From Actinomycetota bacterium (GTDB taxonomy: Bacteria > Actinomycetota > Actinomycetes > S36-B12 > UBA10799): a DNA stretch of 64,000 nt. Positions 17,543 to 26,811 of this stretch are shown piece after piece. The notes beneath the pieces are model-generated. The model searched no databases. It was not told the origin of the DNA and saw only the letters and a list, made by a program, of their open reading frames with translations. Position 1 is the first letter of the stretch; each line of letters begins with the position of its first letter. The DNA lies in NCBI GenBank assembly GCA_020637055.1, contig JACJWR010000002.1:310001-374000 (forward strand). Reading direction: 5' to 3'. Position numbers and translations under genes: made by a program.

Positions 17543-18571
17543 TCAGGCGGCCACCTGGCCGACCAACTCCTCCAAGACGTCCTCCATCATGGCCAGACCC
17601 ACGGTGGCTTCGCGATCCTGGTCGAGCACTTTGACCACGTGCGCCCCTCGTCGTTGCATCGTGCCGAGGACATCGCGCAGCGAATCGTCGCAGTGCACCG
17701 TATGAAGGGCCCGGATCAAATGTGGCCGCACCGGTACGTCCATCCGCCGCTCGGGCAGCACCACCATGTCCTTGACGTGCACATAGCCGCGCAATTCGCC
17801 ATCCGCCCCGGTCACCGGGAAGCGGGAGTATCCGGTGGTGGCGCTGAGCTGCTCAAGCTGCCTCGGAGTGGCGTCTGAGGTGACCGTGACGAGTTGGGCC
17901 AGCGGCACCGCCACGTCGGCGGCTCTGACCTCGACGAAGTCCAGGGCACCGGTGAGCAGGTCGCGCTCCGGGTCGTCGATCAATCCGTGGCGCCGCGATT
18001 CGTCGATCAGTCCGGCCACCTCATCGCGGGTGAACACAGTCGCCACCTCATCCCTGATCGGCACCCGCAGCAGTCGCAGGACGAGGTTGGCGCTTTGGTT
18101 CAGAGTCCAGATCACCGGGCGCAGCAGCCACACCAGCGCGTACAGCGGCGGACCCAGGATCAACGACGCCCGCTCCGGCAGGGTCAACGAGATGTTCTTC
18201 GGAACCATCTCCCCGAACACCATGTGCAGGAAGACGACGATGGCCAAGGACACCGCATAGGCAATCGGATCGACCGCAGACGTGGGCAGGCCGACGAGCG
18301 CGAGCGGTTCGGTCAAGGCGTCCGCGACCGCGGGTTTGGCGACGGCGCCCAGTCCGATCGAACAGAGTGTGATGCCCAACTGGGCACCCGCCATCATCAA
18401 CGAGACCCGCTCCAAGGCCCGCAGGGTGACTTTCGCCGCACGTGAACCGCGTTCTGCCCGCGGTTCGAGTTGGGTGCGGCGCGCGGAGATCAGCGCGAAT
18501 TCGGCGGCGACGAAGAAGGCGTTCCCCGCCAACAGCAGAAGGGCGACCACCGCCGCCGTGGTGTAGCTCAT
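17543..18571 (-). CDS. CNNM/HlyC-type membrane protein, short form (DUF21 plus CBS)
   Basis: Integral membrane protein of the CNNM/CorC family, linked to divalent-cation (Mg/Co) transport. DUF21 occupies residues 1-190 with four hydrophobic segments and conserved GAQLGITL and VFGEMVPKNISL. A CBS pair follows (about residues 205-330). At 342 residues it lacks the C-terminal CorC_HlyC domain that the upstream partner has. The start codon overlaps the stop of the partner in TGATG, so the two are translationally coupled and may form a heteromer. Such tandem long-plus-short pairs are frequent in actinobacteria. Confidence 0.88.
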   Translation of the reverse strand: MSYTTAAVVALLLLAGNAFFVAAEFALISARRTQLEPRAERGSRAAKVTLRALERVSLMMAGAQLGITLCSIGLGAVAKPAVADALTEPLALVGLPTSAVDPIAYAVSLAIVVFLHMVFGEMVPKNISLTLPERASLILGPPLYALVWLLRPVIWTLNQSANLVLRLLRVPIRDEVATVFTRDEVAGLIDESRRHGLIDDPERDLLTGALDFVEVRAADVAVPLAQLVTVTSDATPRQLEQLSATTGYSRFPVTGADGELRGYVHVKDMVVLPERRMDVPVRPHLIRALHTVHCDDSLRDVLGTMQRRGAHVVKVLDQDREATVGLAMMEDVLEELVGQVAA

Positions 18572-19920
18572 CAGAGGTCCCCGGCGGAGTTGACGACACG
18601 CGCCCTCACCATGTCGATCCTACGACCGTCGAGGCGGCTCACCGTGAGTGCGAGATCAACCTCGGTGGGGGTGTCGCCACGTCGGTCTGCGCAGGTCAGC
18701 ACGATCGAATCGCCGACATTCGGCAGTCGTCCGATCGTCTCGATGATCAGGCCGCCCAAAGTCTCCGTCTGGATCCCTTGCGGCACGTCCATCTCGAGCA
18801 GTTCGCTGACCTCATCCGGTCGCAGCAGACCGGACAGTATCCATGCTCCGTCGTCGGTGCGCAGGTAGTCGGGGTTCGCCGGATCCTGTTCGTCGACGAT
18901 CTCCCCGACGATCTCCTCGACGAGGTCCTCCAACGTCACCAGTCCCGCCGTGCCGCCGTATTCGTCGATCACCACCGCGAGTTGGATGGGTGAGTCCCGC
19001 AAGACCTCCAGCACGGCGTCGAGGTCGAGCGTGTCGGGCACGAACGGCGCCGGGCGGGCGATCTCACCGACCGTGACCGTGTTCCGGTCCTCGGCGGACA
19101 CACCCAGCACCTGCCTGAAGTGCACGACTCCCACCACGTCGTCGGGGTTGGCCGAGATCACCGGGAACCTGGCATGTCCGGTGCGGCGCACCAGGTCGAT
19201 CACATCGTTGACGGTGTCCTTCTCGTTCAGGAAGTGCACCTTGGGTCGTGGCGTCATGACGTCTGCCACGGTGCGATCGCCGAACAGGATCGAACGGGTG
19301 ACCAAAGTTGCGGTGGTGTCGTCCAGGGCGCCGAACTCACGGGATCTGGTGACCAGCGACGCCAACTCCTGCGGCGATCTGGCGGAGGTGAGTTCTTCCC
19401 GCGGTTCGATGCCGATGAGGCGCAGGACCTTGTTCGCGCTGCCGTGCAAGACCTTCAGCAGCGGGCCCGCAGCCCGGGTGAAGCCGATCTGAAGCCCGGC
19501 GACTGCCCGACCCACCCGTAGCGGCTGGGAGATCGCCCAGTTCTTGGGCACCAGCTCCCCGAACACGGCCTGGAACCCGGTGGTGAGCATCAGGGCGAGG
19601 AAGAGGGCGATGGGCAATGCGGCACTCTCCGACAGCCCCAGGGCGGCGAGCGGACCGGTCAACAGTCTGGCGACGGCGGGCTCGGCGATGAAGCCGACCA
19701 CCAGGCTGGTGATGGTGATGCCGAGTTGAGCCCCGGACATCTGGGTCGACAGCCCGCGCAGCCCTTGCCGGAGTCGGGCGGCACGACGATCCCCGGACTC
19801 GACCGCCCGATCGACGGTCGGACGATCGACGGTGACGAAACTGAATTCGGCGGCGACGAACACGCCGTTCGCGGCGATGAGTAGAACGACAAAGAGTAGG
19901 AGTGCGGCTTCGATCCACAC
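18571..19920 (-). CDS. CNNM/HlyC-type membrane protein, full-length (DUF21, CBS, CorC_HlyC)
   Basis: Partner of the short CNNM protein encoded immediately downstream. The 449 residues contain DUF21 (1-190; SGAQLGITITSLVVGFIAEP and VFGELVPKNWAI), a CBS pair (about 205-330; DVMTPRPKVHFLNEKDTV and IQLAVVIDEYGGTAGLVTLED) and the CorC_HlyC domain (about 350-435). IDEYGGTAGLVTLEDLVEEI is a strong family signature. It starts with GTG, with ggagg 8 bp upstream. The likely role is cation homeostasis at the membrane. Confidence 0.9.
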   Translation of the reverse strand: MWIEAALLLFVVLLIAANGVFVAAEFSFVTVDRPTVDRAVESGDRRAARLRQGLRGLSTQMSGAQLGITITSLVVGFIAEPAVARLLTGPLAALGLSESAALPIALFLALMLTTGFQAVFGELVPKNWAISQPLRVGRAVAGLQIGFTRAAGPLLKVLHGSANKVLRLIGIEPREELTSARSPQELASLVTRSREFGALDDTTATLVTRSILFGDRTVADVMTPRPKVHFLNEKDTVNDVIDLVRRTGHARFPVISANPDDVVGVVHFRQVLGVSAEDRNTVTVGEIARPAPFVPDTLDLDAVLEVLRDSPIQLAVVIDEYGGTAGLVTLEDLVEEIVGEIVDEQDPANPDYLRTDDGAWILSGLLRPDEVSELLEMDVPQGIQTETLGGLIIETIGRLPNVGDSIVLTCADRRGDTPTEVDLALTVSRLDGRRIDMVRARVVNSAGDL

Positions 19921-20013
19921 GTGGGCAACCTCCAGGGGTCAATGATATGGCCACACCTGGTCGGGGCACCCCGGCGGCGGTCGGGTAGATCCACGGTCCG
20001 GGCCGAGTCTCTC

Positions 20014-20829
20014 TCAGGGTTGCTCGAGCAGGCCCTTCATCTGCCGCTGGATCAATCCCGTCGCCAACTTGGGGGCGATCTTGATCGCCACATCCATGAG
20101 GTGGGCATCTGGGCCGACAAAGATGTGCAGCCTGTTCCTGGCGATGCCGTCGAGGATGATCCGCGCGGCCTTCTCCGGCGACGTCTGCGGGATCTTGCTG
20201 GACGACGCATCAGCGACGACCGCGACCCCGGAGTTCTCCGCGATGTCCGTACTCACCGCGCCTGGCATCACCACCGACACCTCGACCGGCGTATCGAGCA
20301 ATTCGGCGTACAGGCCCTCGGTCAGCAGTTTGACGGCGGCCTTACTGGCGCCGTAGATCGTCTGCCCCGGGAAGGGGAAGAAGCCTCCCATGCTGGAGAC
20401 GTTGACCAGGTGGGCTTCGGGGCGGGTCAACAGCCGAGGCAGGAAAGACTTCACCATGTGGATCGTGCCCATGAGGTTCACGTCGAGGACCCGGTCGATG
20501 GCTGCGTAGTCGAGGTCGACCACCGGTCGGAACGGCTGGATGATTCCAGCGTTGTTGATCAATCCGTCGACTCGGCCGTGAGCAGCTTCGACCTGTTCCG
20601 CCAACACCTCGGTGGCAGCCCGGTCGGTGATGTCTGCGGTGTGCAGGGACAGGGTGGGATTCGCGGATCCGGACAACTCCTCCACCAGCCGCTGGGTCTC
20701 GGACAGACCTTCCGCACGCACATCCACGGCAGCCACCACAGCACCCCGTCGGAGCAGCAGGATCGCCAGTTCGCGGCCCATACCGCTGCCGGCTCCGGTG
20801 ACGACCCAGACCTTCCCTGATGCCTTCAT
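20014..20829 (-). CDS. Short-chain dehydrogenase/reductase
   Basis: Classical SDR oxidoreductase of 271 residues. The NAD(P) motif VTGAGSGMGREL is at residue 10, DITDRA in the adenine-binding strand, NNAG near residue 92, and the catalytic Ser-Tyr-Lys set in VNVSSMGGF and YGASKAAV. The proximal PGAVSTDI motif is also present. The Arg/Asp pattern after the second strand (VDVRAEGL) suggests NAD rather than NADP, though not firmly. The start at MKASGKVW follows a gaggacgag site. It lies 7 bp downstream of the MbtH-like lipoprotein gene in the same direction, so they may be cotranscribed. Confidence 0.88.
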   Translation of the reverse strand: MKASGKVWVVTGAGSGMGRELAILLLRRGAVVAAVDVRAEGLSETQRLVEELSGSANPTLSLHTADITDRAATEVLAEQVEAAHGRVDGLINNAGIIQPFRPVVDLDYAAIDRVLDVNLMGTIHMVKSFLPRLLTRPEAHLVNVSSMGGFFPFPGQTIYGASKAAVKLLTEGLYAELLDTPVEVSVVMPGAVSTDIAENSGVAVVADASSSKIPQTSPEKAARIILDGIARNRLHIFVGPDAHLMDVAIKIAPKLATGLIQRQMKGLLEQP

Positions 20830-20836
20830 CTCGTCC

Positions 20837-21643
20837 TCACTCCGCGGTTGTGACGTTGTTCCGCAACGTTTCCGACAGACTTGCGGGCCGCTGCTCGGTC
20901 CACAGTTGTTCGATCTGGGCCACGGCCTCGCTCCAGGTGCCTTCGAAGCCGGTACCCGTCCAGCCCGCCGGGATCGGTCGGTCGGTCGGCCAGACCGAGT
21001 AGTTGAAGTCTCCGTCGCCATCGGGCTCCTCGAGCACCTCGAATGTGCCCTCTGGCTGGCTGGGCGTCTCCTCGGTGCTATCGATGAAGAGGGCGGCGGT
21101 GGCGAAGCTCGGCGGTGGGATCAGTGGCTCGGCGGCGACGGGGGCACTGGCCGAGGGGTGGGGTTGTGCCACCACCGGGATGAGCGTCGCCTGGAGGGTC
21201 AAGGTTGCTGTGAGGGGGTCGTAGCGCGGCTCATCGATCTCCAGCACCACCGACTCCGGGGGTTCGCCGCTCACTCGGGAATAGCTCAGGACGGCATTGG
21301 GTGGGTCGTCGCCGAAGAGGTCGTACCAACTGGCGGCTAAGTCGGCGATCGGAAGCACCCAGCCGCGTCGTGCCGGGCGATCGGAGAACTCGGTGGCCAC
21401 CTCGTTGACGCCGTGCAGCCGCAACTCCATCGGGTCCCGCAATTCGGCGGCGGTCGGCACCACGAAGTCTCCACCGGCGGCACCGAGTTGCCAGAGGTGG
21501 GTGTCGCCGGTGGCCGACGAGGACGCCGATGCGCTGGTGGCGGTTCCGGGTGGACCTTCGGTCGCGGCACCGGCGGTGCATCCCGCCAGTGCGATGCAGA
21601 TCACGCTCGTGGACGCAGCGGCGACGGATGCGAAATGTGCCAT
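20837..21643 (-). CDS. Lipoprotein with unknown central domain and C-terminal MbtH-like domain
   Basis: The 268-residue product starts with a lipoprotein signal ending ALAGC (Cys22) and an Ala/Ser/Thr linker. The middle (about residues 45-195) is an unrecognised domain with motifs PMELRLHGVNEV, SYSRVSGEPPE and FATAALFIDSTEE. Residues about 205-262 match the MbtH signature: NYSVWPTDRPIPAGW, a spacer, then LWTEQRPASL, with the three tryptophans and the P-x-G-W and W-T-x-x-R-P patterns all kept. MbtH proteins are normally free cytoplasmic chaperones of NRPS adenylation domains; there is no NRPS nearby and this one is predicted outside the membrane. The ATG at 21641-21643 is chosen for the signal peptide and a ggag site. 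Confidence 0.8.
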   Translation of the reverse strand: MAHFASVAAASTSVICIALAGCTAGAATEGPPGTATSASASSSATGDTHLWQLGAAGGDFVVPTAAELRDPMELRLHGVNEVATEFSDRPARRGWVLPIADLAASWYDLFGDDPPNAVLSYSRVSGEPPESVVLEIDEPRYDPLTATLTLQATLIPVVAQPHPSASAPVAAEPLIPPPSFATAALFIDSTEETPSQPEGTFEVLEEPDGDGDFNYSVWPTDRPIPAGWTGTGFEGTWSEAVAQIEQLWTEQRPASLSETLRNNVTTAE

Positions 21644-21813
21644 GTCGCGCTCCCTGTCGCCGGTGTGCTGCGGATCCCTCCCATCGTGACACGCCGCCCG
21701 AGGGTCGTGCACGCCGTTGTGCATAAGGCCCTGTTGCCCGGCGTGATGGTGGGATCTTCGGGAAGGATGTACGTCGCATCGTCCGTACCCGCCCCGACCG
21801 CGAGGAGGGCACC

Positions 21814-23754
21814 GTGGAGTGGCTGTGGCTGGCGCGGATCCACCTGCGTCAGGGTCTGATGGAACTGCCTCCGCCCGGGAGCACCTGGCGGTCGGCGGCG
21901 CGACGTGCGATCGTCGTCGCCGCCTTCTTCGCGGCCGGGTTGGCCACCGACTCGCTGCACTTGACGATCATGGGTGCCTTCGGTGCGCTGCAGGTGGGGT
22001 TGATGGAGGCTGTGCGACCGGGACGGGAATTGGCTGCCGTCCTGGGCGTCAGCGTGCTGGCCATCTCAGTCTCAGCCTTTGCGGCATCAGCACTCGGCGG
22101 CAAATGGTGGGTACTCCCGTTGGTGGTCTCATTGGGCTACGTCTACGGCTGCGTGAGTGAGCTGGGCTTGGGGCCGTTGGCGGTGTCGCTCGGCTCGGTG
22201 GCGATCGCCGTGATCTTCGCGGGCATCCCGCAGTCGCCCTACGACGCGGCCGTGGGTGGAATGTGGGTGGCGATCGGCGGCGCGGTCCAGGCCGCGCTGT
22301 GGCTGCTCGACCTGCGCCACGACCGCCGGCGTCACATCCGGCGGTTGCTCGCGGTCAAGACCGAATCGTTGTCGCACATCGCACGTCGCGGGGTGGTGGA
22401 CCAACGTGTGGTGCAACGATCCTTCACCGCCACCGATCGCGCCCGGGATGCACTGTCGGGCGCGGGGTTGCCGTCAGATCAGCGATCGGCCCTGGAATCG
22501 GCCCTGGTCGCGCAGTTGCAGGTGCTCCGGGCGTTGCTCACGTGGATCGCATTGCGGCAGCCGGGGTTGCAGGCGCGGATGGCTGTGGCGCTGCATCTGG
22601 AGGCGATTGGAGCCTCCCTCCGATCTGGCAAACCGGTTGACGCATCCATGCAACGACCATCCGAGGCCATCGGTGCGGCCGAACCCCAACCATGGCTAGC
22701 CACCGCGGCCTTGGGCGAGGCGATGGATCGGCTGTCCGATGCTGCGTCTGCTGCGGCGGGGGCAGGTACGCCGGGACAGGTGCAGGCGGCGGACTGGGAG
22801 ATACCTCCGCCGGGCACTCGGCCACCATCTTCTCCTGGACGAAGCTGGCGCGACATCGTGTCGGCCTTGCATCCGCGTGCTCCTGGCGCCCGATTCGGGC
22901 TCCGGATGGCGCTCGCCCTCGCGATCGCCGAGTCGCTGACCCTGCTGGTGTCGGTCGGTCATTCGTTCTGGCTGCCGTTGACGGTGGTGTTCATCTTGCG
23001 GCCGGAGGTGGTGAACACACTCTTTCGGGGTCTCACCAGACTCGCCGGGAACTTCGTCGCCGTGGTGACCGTCCCCACCCTGCTCGCGGTCACCGCGGGC
23101 CGCAGCGTCGTGCTGGTCACCGTCGTGCTGGCGCTGGCCACCGTCACCTATCGATTCTTCACCGGCAACTACGCGCTGACGAGTTTCGGGCTTGCGGGCA
23201 CGGTGTTGGTGCTCGACACCACACTGGCGCCGGGTGGCGACCTGTTCTTCACGCGCATCGCTGCCACAGCTGCGGGGGCTCTGCTGGCGTTGATCGTGGT
23301 TGTCGCGGTGCCGGTGGCGCCCCGTGCGAACGCAGGCGTGATCATCGCGAAGGTGGCGGCGACGTTCGGCGAGTGGGCGGCTCAGGTGAGATCCGGGCTG
23401 GGTGCCGATGGTTCGGACTCGGCAACCCTGGCGCGTTCCCTGGCTGCGTCGCGAGCCGAACTGCAGAAGCTAGGAAGCGCGTCTGAGGCAGCCCTATTCG
23501 AGCCGCGGATGCGGTCGCAGGGGGTGCGGCTGACTATTGCGCTGGAGGCCGCGTGGCGGATGGAGGTATGCCTGGTCGCGCTGTCGTTCTACACCAGGGT
23601 GGCGGGCGGGACGGAACTGCCACGCACGGTCGGTGGATCGGCGGTGGACTCACCCGAACGCTTGGCGGTGGCGGAGCAGCAGTTGCGACTCGAATCGGCC
23701 ACGCGCGACTTGAACGCCGAAACCGATGGGACCGCAAATCCGGCTCCACCATGA
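21814..23754 (+). CDS. FUSC family membrane protein (fusaric-acid-resistance/aromatic acid exporter-like)
   Basis: Membrane protein of 646 residues with two blocks of hydrophobic helices: about residues 25-165 (FFAAGLATDSLHLTIMGAFGAL and following) and about 370-510 (FWLPLTVVFILRPEVVNTLFRG), joined by a long cytoplasmic region and followed by a C-terminal soluble part. This double-block layout and the PEVVNT... motif are typical of FUSC/YccS-like proteins. The GTG start has gaggaggg 5 bp upstream. The following MFS gene begins 25 bp downstream, so the two may be functionally linked, although the MFS gene also seems to have its own leaderless promoter. Confidence 0.85.
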   Translation: MEWLWLARIHLRQGLMELPPPGSTWRSAARRAIVVAAFFAAGLATDSLHLTIMGAFGALQVGLMEAVRPGRELAAVLGVSVLAISVSAFAASALGGKWWVLPLVVSLGYVYGCVSELGLGPLAVSLGSVAIAVIFAGIPQSPYDAAVGGMWVAIGGAVQAALWLLDLRHDRRRHIRRLLAVKTESLSHIARRGVVDQRVVQRSFTATDRARDALSGAGLPSDQRSALESALVAQLQVLRALLTWIALRQPGLQARMAVALHLEAIGASLRSGKPVDASMQRPSEAIGAAEPQPWLATAALGEAMDRLSDAASAAAGAGTPGQVQAADWEIPPPGTRPPSSPGRSWRDIVSALHPRAPGARFGLRMALALAIAESLTLLVSVGHSFWLPLTVVFILRPEVVNTLFRGLTRLAGNFVAVVTVPTLLAVTAGRSVVLVTVVLALATVTYRFFTGNYALTSFGLAGTVLVLDTTLAPGGDLFFTRIAATAAGALLALIVVVAVPVAPRANAGVIIAKVAATFGEWAAQVRSGLGADGSDSATLARSLAASRAELQKLGSASEAALFEPRMRSQGVRLTIALEAAWRMEVCLVALSFYTRVAGGTELPRTVGGSAVDSPERLAVAEQQLRLESATRDLNAETDGTANPAPP

Positions 23755-23767
23755 GGCAACCTCGGAC

Positions 23768-23773
23768 TAGCCT
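23768..23773 (+). promoter_or_regulatory. -10 hexamer of a leaderless promoter (MFS gene)
   Basis: TAGCCT ends 6 nt before the ATG at 23780, the same spacing as at 7391, 37335 and 38561. The hexamer lies in the short gap after the FUSC gene. Confidence 0.4.
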
Positions 23774-23779
23774 GGGGGT

Positions 23780-25315
23780 ATGACGCCGCAGCTTCCGGTC
23801 GAGGCACCGGCGGCGCTGCCCAAGGCGAAGCGACGCTGGTGGTCACTGATTGCGTTATGCCTGGTCACGGCGCTGGTGTGGTTCGCCGCCTCCGACATCG
23901 CGATCGCGCTGCCGACGATCGCGGGCGAACTCGGCGGCACCATGGACACCCTGCAATGGGCGGTCAACGGCTACTTCCTCGCTGGGGCGCTCATCATCGT
24001 CGGCGGCCGGGTGGCCGACATCTACGGTCGGCGCCTGCTGTTCGGCATCGGCACCGCGCTGATCCTGCTCGGATCCGTGGTAGCCGCCCTGGCCAGCACG
24101 CCCCAGTTGTTGATCATCGGCCGGGTGATCCAGGGAATCGGTGCCGCGGCGGTGCTGCCGACGGCCCTCGCGATCATCGCGGTGATCTTCAGCGGAAAGC
24201 AACGCGATGCCGCAATCGCGATTTGGATCGCGGTCTGCTGGGGTGCCGGCGCAATCGGTCCGCTGGTCGGCGGAGTGATCGTGCAGGGTTTGGATTGGCA
24301 GTGGATCTTCTGGATAAATCTGCCCATCGGTGCCGTGGCGCTGCTGCTCACCTGGTGGTCGACGCCGGAGACGCGGGACCCGCGGGCGGTGCGCAGCATC
24401 GACGTGCCAGGGGTGGTGACCCTGGTGGGGGGCCTGTTCGTACTGTCGTGGGCGCTGGTGCTCTTCGACACCCTCGCCACGTTCGCATTCGCCGGGATGA
24501 TGGCTGCAGCCGTGCTGCTGCTGGGCGGCTTCGTGGCCATCGAACGGCGAGCGTCGAACCCGGTGGTGAACCTCGAAGTCTTCCGGATGCGTCGATTCGA
24601 CGGAGCGGTGCTCGCCAACCTCATCGCCAACTTCGTGTTCGCCGGTGTGGTGTTCTTCATGGCGTTGTACCTGCAGGTGGTGGCGGACTACGACCCGTTG
24701 CGCGCCGGCATCGCCCTGCTGCCCGCCACGATCCCGATTCTGCTCGTCAACCCGATCGGTACCTGGCTGGGCCAGCGCTATGGACCCGCCTGGCCGACGG
24801 CACTTGGCATGGCCTGTCTGGCCGTCGCGGCCTTCCTGCTGTTGGATCTGACCGGCGGTGTCGCTGAACTGCTGGTGCCGTTCGGTTTGATCGGCGTCGG
24901 CCTCGGCCTGCAGATCACCCCGTGTGCGGTGGCCGCCGTCGAGGATCCCGGCCCGGCCGGCGAAGGTGCGGTCTCGGGGGTGTTCAAGGCGGCGTCGATG
25001 GTGGGTTCGTCGCTCGCCGTCGCGGTGGGAACGGCAGTCTTCCAGAGCGATGTGCGCCGCCAGCTCGAGGACGTCCTCGGCACGCCGCCCACGGAACTGC
25101 ATGGTCAGGTGCTCGATGTGCTCACCGGCGGCCTGGGCCTCGGTGAGATCGCCGACCAGATCCCGGGCGACGCCAGGCAGGTCGTCACGGACGTTTTCGA
25201 CGCAGCGGTCGGACTGGCGATGTGGCCCACGATCGTGATGGCCCTGGTGGGCATTGCGGCGGCTATCGTGCTGCTGCGCGGCGGAGCGGATCCCAGCGGG
25301 TCGACTCGCCGGTAG
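23780..25315 (+). CDS. MFS drug exporter, DHA2 (EmrB/QacA) family
   Basis: Proton-coupled efflux transporter of 511 residues with 14 predicted helices. Motif D1-like LVWFAASDIAIALPTIAGELGG opens helix 1, motif A follows as GGRVADIYGRRLLFGIG, motif B as GRVIQGIGAAAVLPTALAII, and motif C-like GCWGAGAIGPLVGGVIVQ in helix 5, all hallmarks of 14-helix antiporters. Substrate is unknown; multidrug or metabolite export is likely. It begins 25 bp after the FUSC gene and is followed 23 bp later by the TrkA-N protein gene. Confidence 0.9.
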   Translation: MTPQLPVEAPAALPKAKRRWWSLIALCLVTALVWFAASDIAIALPTIAGELGGTMDTLQWAVNGYFLAGALIIVGGRVADIYGRRLLFGIGTALILLGSVVAALASTPQLLIIGRVIQGIGAAAVLPTALAIIAVIFSGKQRDAAIAIWIAVCWGAGAIGPLVGGVIVQGLDWQWIFWINLPIGAVALLLTWWSTPETRDPRAVRSIDVPGVVTLVGGLFVLSWALVLFDTLATFAFAGMMAAAVLLLGGFVAIERRASNPVVNLEVFRMRRFDGAVLANLIANFVFAGVVFFMALYLQVVADYDPLRAGIALLPATIPILLVNPIGTWLGQRYGPAWPTALGMACLAVAAFLLLDLTGGVAELLVPFGLIGVGLGLQITPCAVAAVEDPGPAGEGAVSGVFKAASMVGSSLAVAVGTAVFQSDVRRQLEDVLGTPPTELHGQVLDVLTGGLGLGEIADQIPGDARQVVTDVFDAAVGLAMWPTIVMALVGIAAAIVLLRGGADPSGSTRR

Positions 25316-25338
25316 CACGATGGGCCAACGGTTGGCGG

Positions 25339-26754
25339 GTGGTTCGCCGCGTGGCAACGCGGTTCGGCAGCCGGAAGAATGCACGGGTGGCTCCTCGCCG
25401 GTTCGTCATCCTCGGCGACACCCAGATCGCCGGACGGGCATGTGCGGCCCTGACCGAACTCGGACACAGCCTCGACCACGCGCTGCGGCCCTCGCAGGAC
25501 GAACTGCGGGCGGCCCTCAGCACGCCCGTCGACGGGGTGATCGTGCTGTTCCACGACGATCCCACCGCGATGCGCTACGTCCTCGCAGTCGAGCATCTGC
25601 GCCCGGGTGTTCCGATCTGGGTGGCACTGTTCGATCGGACCGCCAGCGTCGAACTCGACAACGTGGTGGTCAACCTCACCACAAGTTCCCCGGCCGAGGT
25701 GGCTCTGCCCAGTTTGCTCGCCGGCGTGCTGGGCCGCACCGGCGAGATCGCTGTGTGCCCACCGTCGGCCGCGGGACTGCCTGAGCCGACGGCTCTGGCC
25801 AACCGCAACGGTTGGGTGGAGATCGAAGCGTTCCAGTTGCCGCCGGGTCTTCGACGGGCTGGCTTTCTCGGCAAGGTTCGCGGTCAGTTGCGCCCCTGGA
25901 ACGGCAGTTCGGCGATCCTGCTGAGCGGGCTCGCAGGCCTCATCGCGATCCTGATCGTCGACACCCTGCTGCTGATACTCCGGCTCGATGTTCCACCTCT
26001 GACCGCACTGCAGGAGGCAGTCGCAGTGCTGGCCACCGTCGGGCCCTCGCCACACGCGGAGGAGCATCCGGAGTATCAGGTTTTCGCCATAGCCGCCATG
26101 CTCGCCGCCATCATCCTGCTCGCCGTGTTCACCGCCGGCCTCGTCGACCACCTCTTGACCGGTCGCCACATCGGCCTGTTCGGAAGGCGGGTCATGCCGC
26201 GTTCCGGGCACGTCATCGTTGTGGGTATGGGCCAGGTTGGGCTGCGGCTGTGCGAAGCCCTCAAGGACGCCGGTGTCGCCGTTGCCGGCGTGGAGCGCAA
26301 TCCCGAGGGCCGCAACCTGTCCATCGCCCGGAACAAGGACATCCCGGTGTATCTCGGCGACGGCAGCTCCCGTCGGACCCTCGACCGGCTCGGAGTGGGA
26401 CGCGCCATCGCCTTGGCCGCAGTGGCCAGCGACGAACTCGACAACATCGCGGTGGCCATCACGGCGCGCGCGCTCGCTCCCGGGGTGAAGGTGGAGTTGC
26501 GGGCGGGGGACCACGACGCCATCGCCGAGACCGCATCGCTGTTCACGGTGGGATCCGTGGTCGATGTCAATGCGCTCACCGTGAGTGCGGTCGCGGCCTG
26601 GTGTGCGGGTACACCCGTGCGGGTGTTGGCCGATGCCGACGACGAGGTGGTGGCAGTGGCAGCCGACGAGACGATCCTGCGATTTGGCAAGCCCCGCGGG
26701 GGCGAGTGCTCGCACGTCTCTGGCCGTAGCGAGCCGAGGTCAACTCCGGATTGA
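25339..26754 (+). CDS. TrkA-N/RCK channel-like potassium transport protein
   Basis: Predicted potassium-channel-related protein of about 471 residues with two NAD-binding modules flanking a membrane region. The first module is around RRFVILGDTQIAGRACAAL; two or three hydrophobic segments follow (about residues 195-275, with a pore-like LATVGPSP); the second, canonical TrkA-N module begins HVIVVGMGQVGLRLCEAL, with YLGDGSSRRTL and a variant nucleotide site. This double-RCK plus membrane layout occurs in ion-channel proteins such as CASTOR/POLLUX-like and some prokaryotic K channels. Several GTG codons (25339, 25351, 25387) could start it; no good ribosome site distinguishes them, and I take the first. 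Confidence 0.75.
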   Translation: MVRRVATRFGSRKNARVAPRRFVILGDTQIAGRACAALTELGHSLDHALRPSQDELRAALSTPVDGVIVLFHDDPTAMRYVLAVEHLRPGVPIWVALFDRTASVELDNVVVNLTTSSPAEVALPSLLAGVLGRTGEIAVCPPSAAGLPEPTALANRNGWVEIEAFQLPPGLRRAGFLGKVRGQLRPWNGSSAILLSGLAGLIAILIVDTLLLILRLDVPPLTALQEAVAVLATVGPSPHAEEHPEYQVFAIAAMLAAIILLAVFTAGLVDHLLTGRHIGLFGRRVMPRSGHVIVVGMGQVGLRLCEALKDAGVAVAGVERNPEGRNLSIARNKDIPVYLGDGSSRRTLDRLGVGRAIALAAVASDELDNIAVAITARALAPGVKVELRAGDHDAIAETASLFTVGSVVDVNALTVSAVAAWCAGTPVRVLADADDEVVAVAADETILRFGKPRGGECSHVSGRSEPRSTPD

Positions 26755-26811
26755 TGCCGACGAAAGGCACCGGCCCCCGGCCGCCGTTCCATGGCATCCC
26801 GCTGCCCGCGC

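Noticed and set aside
23855..25384. A long open frame (about 500 codons) antisense to the MFS exporter
   Set aside because: Highly Arg/His/Gln-rich with no known domain; it mirrors the GC-rich third positions of the MFS gene on the other strand. Similar antisense frames at 25105-26715 and 31026-32516 were rejected for the same reason.
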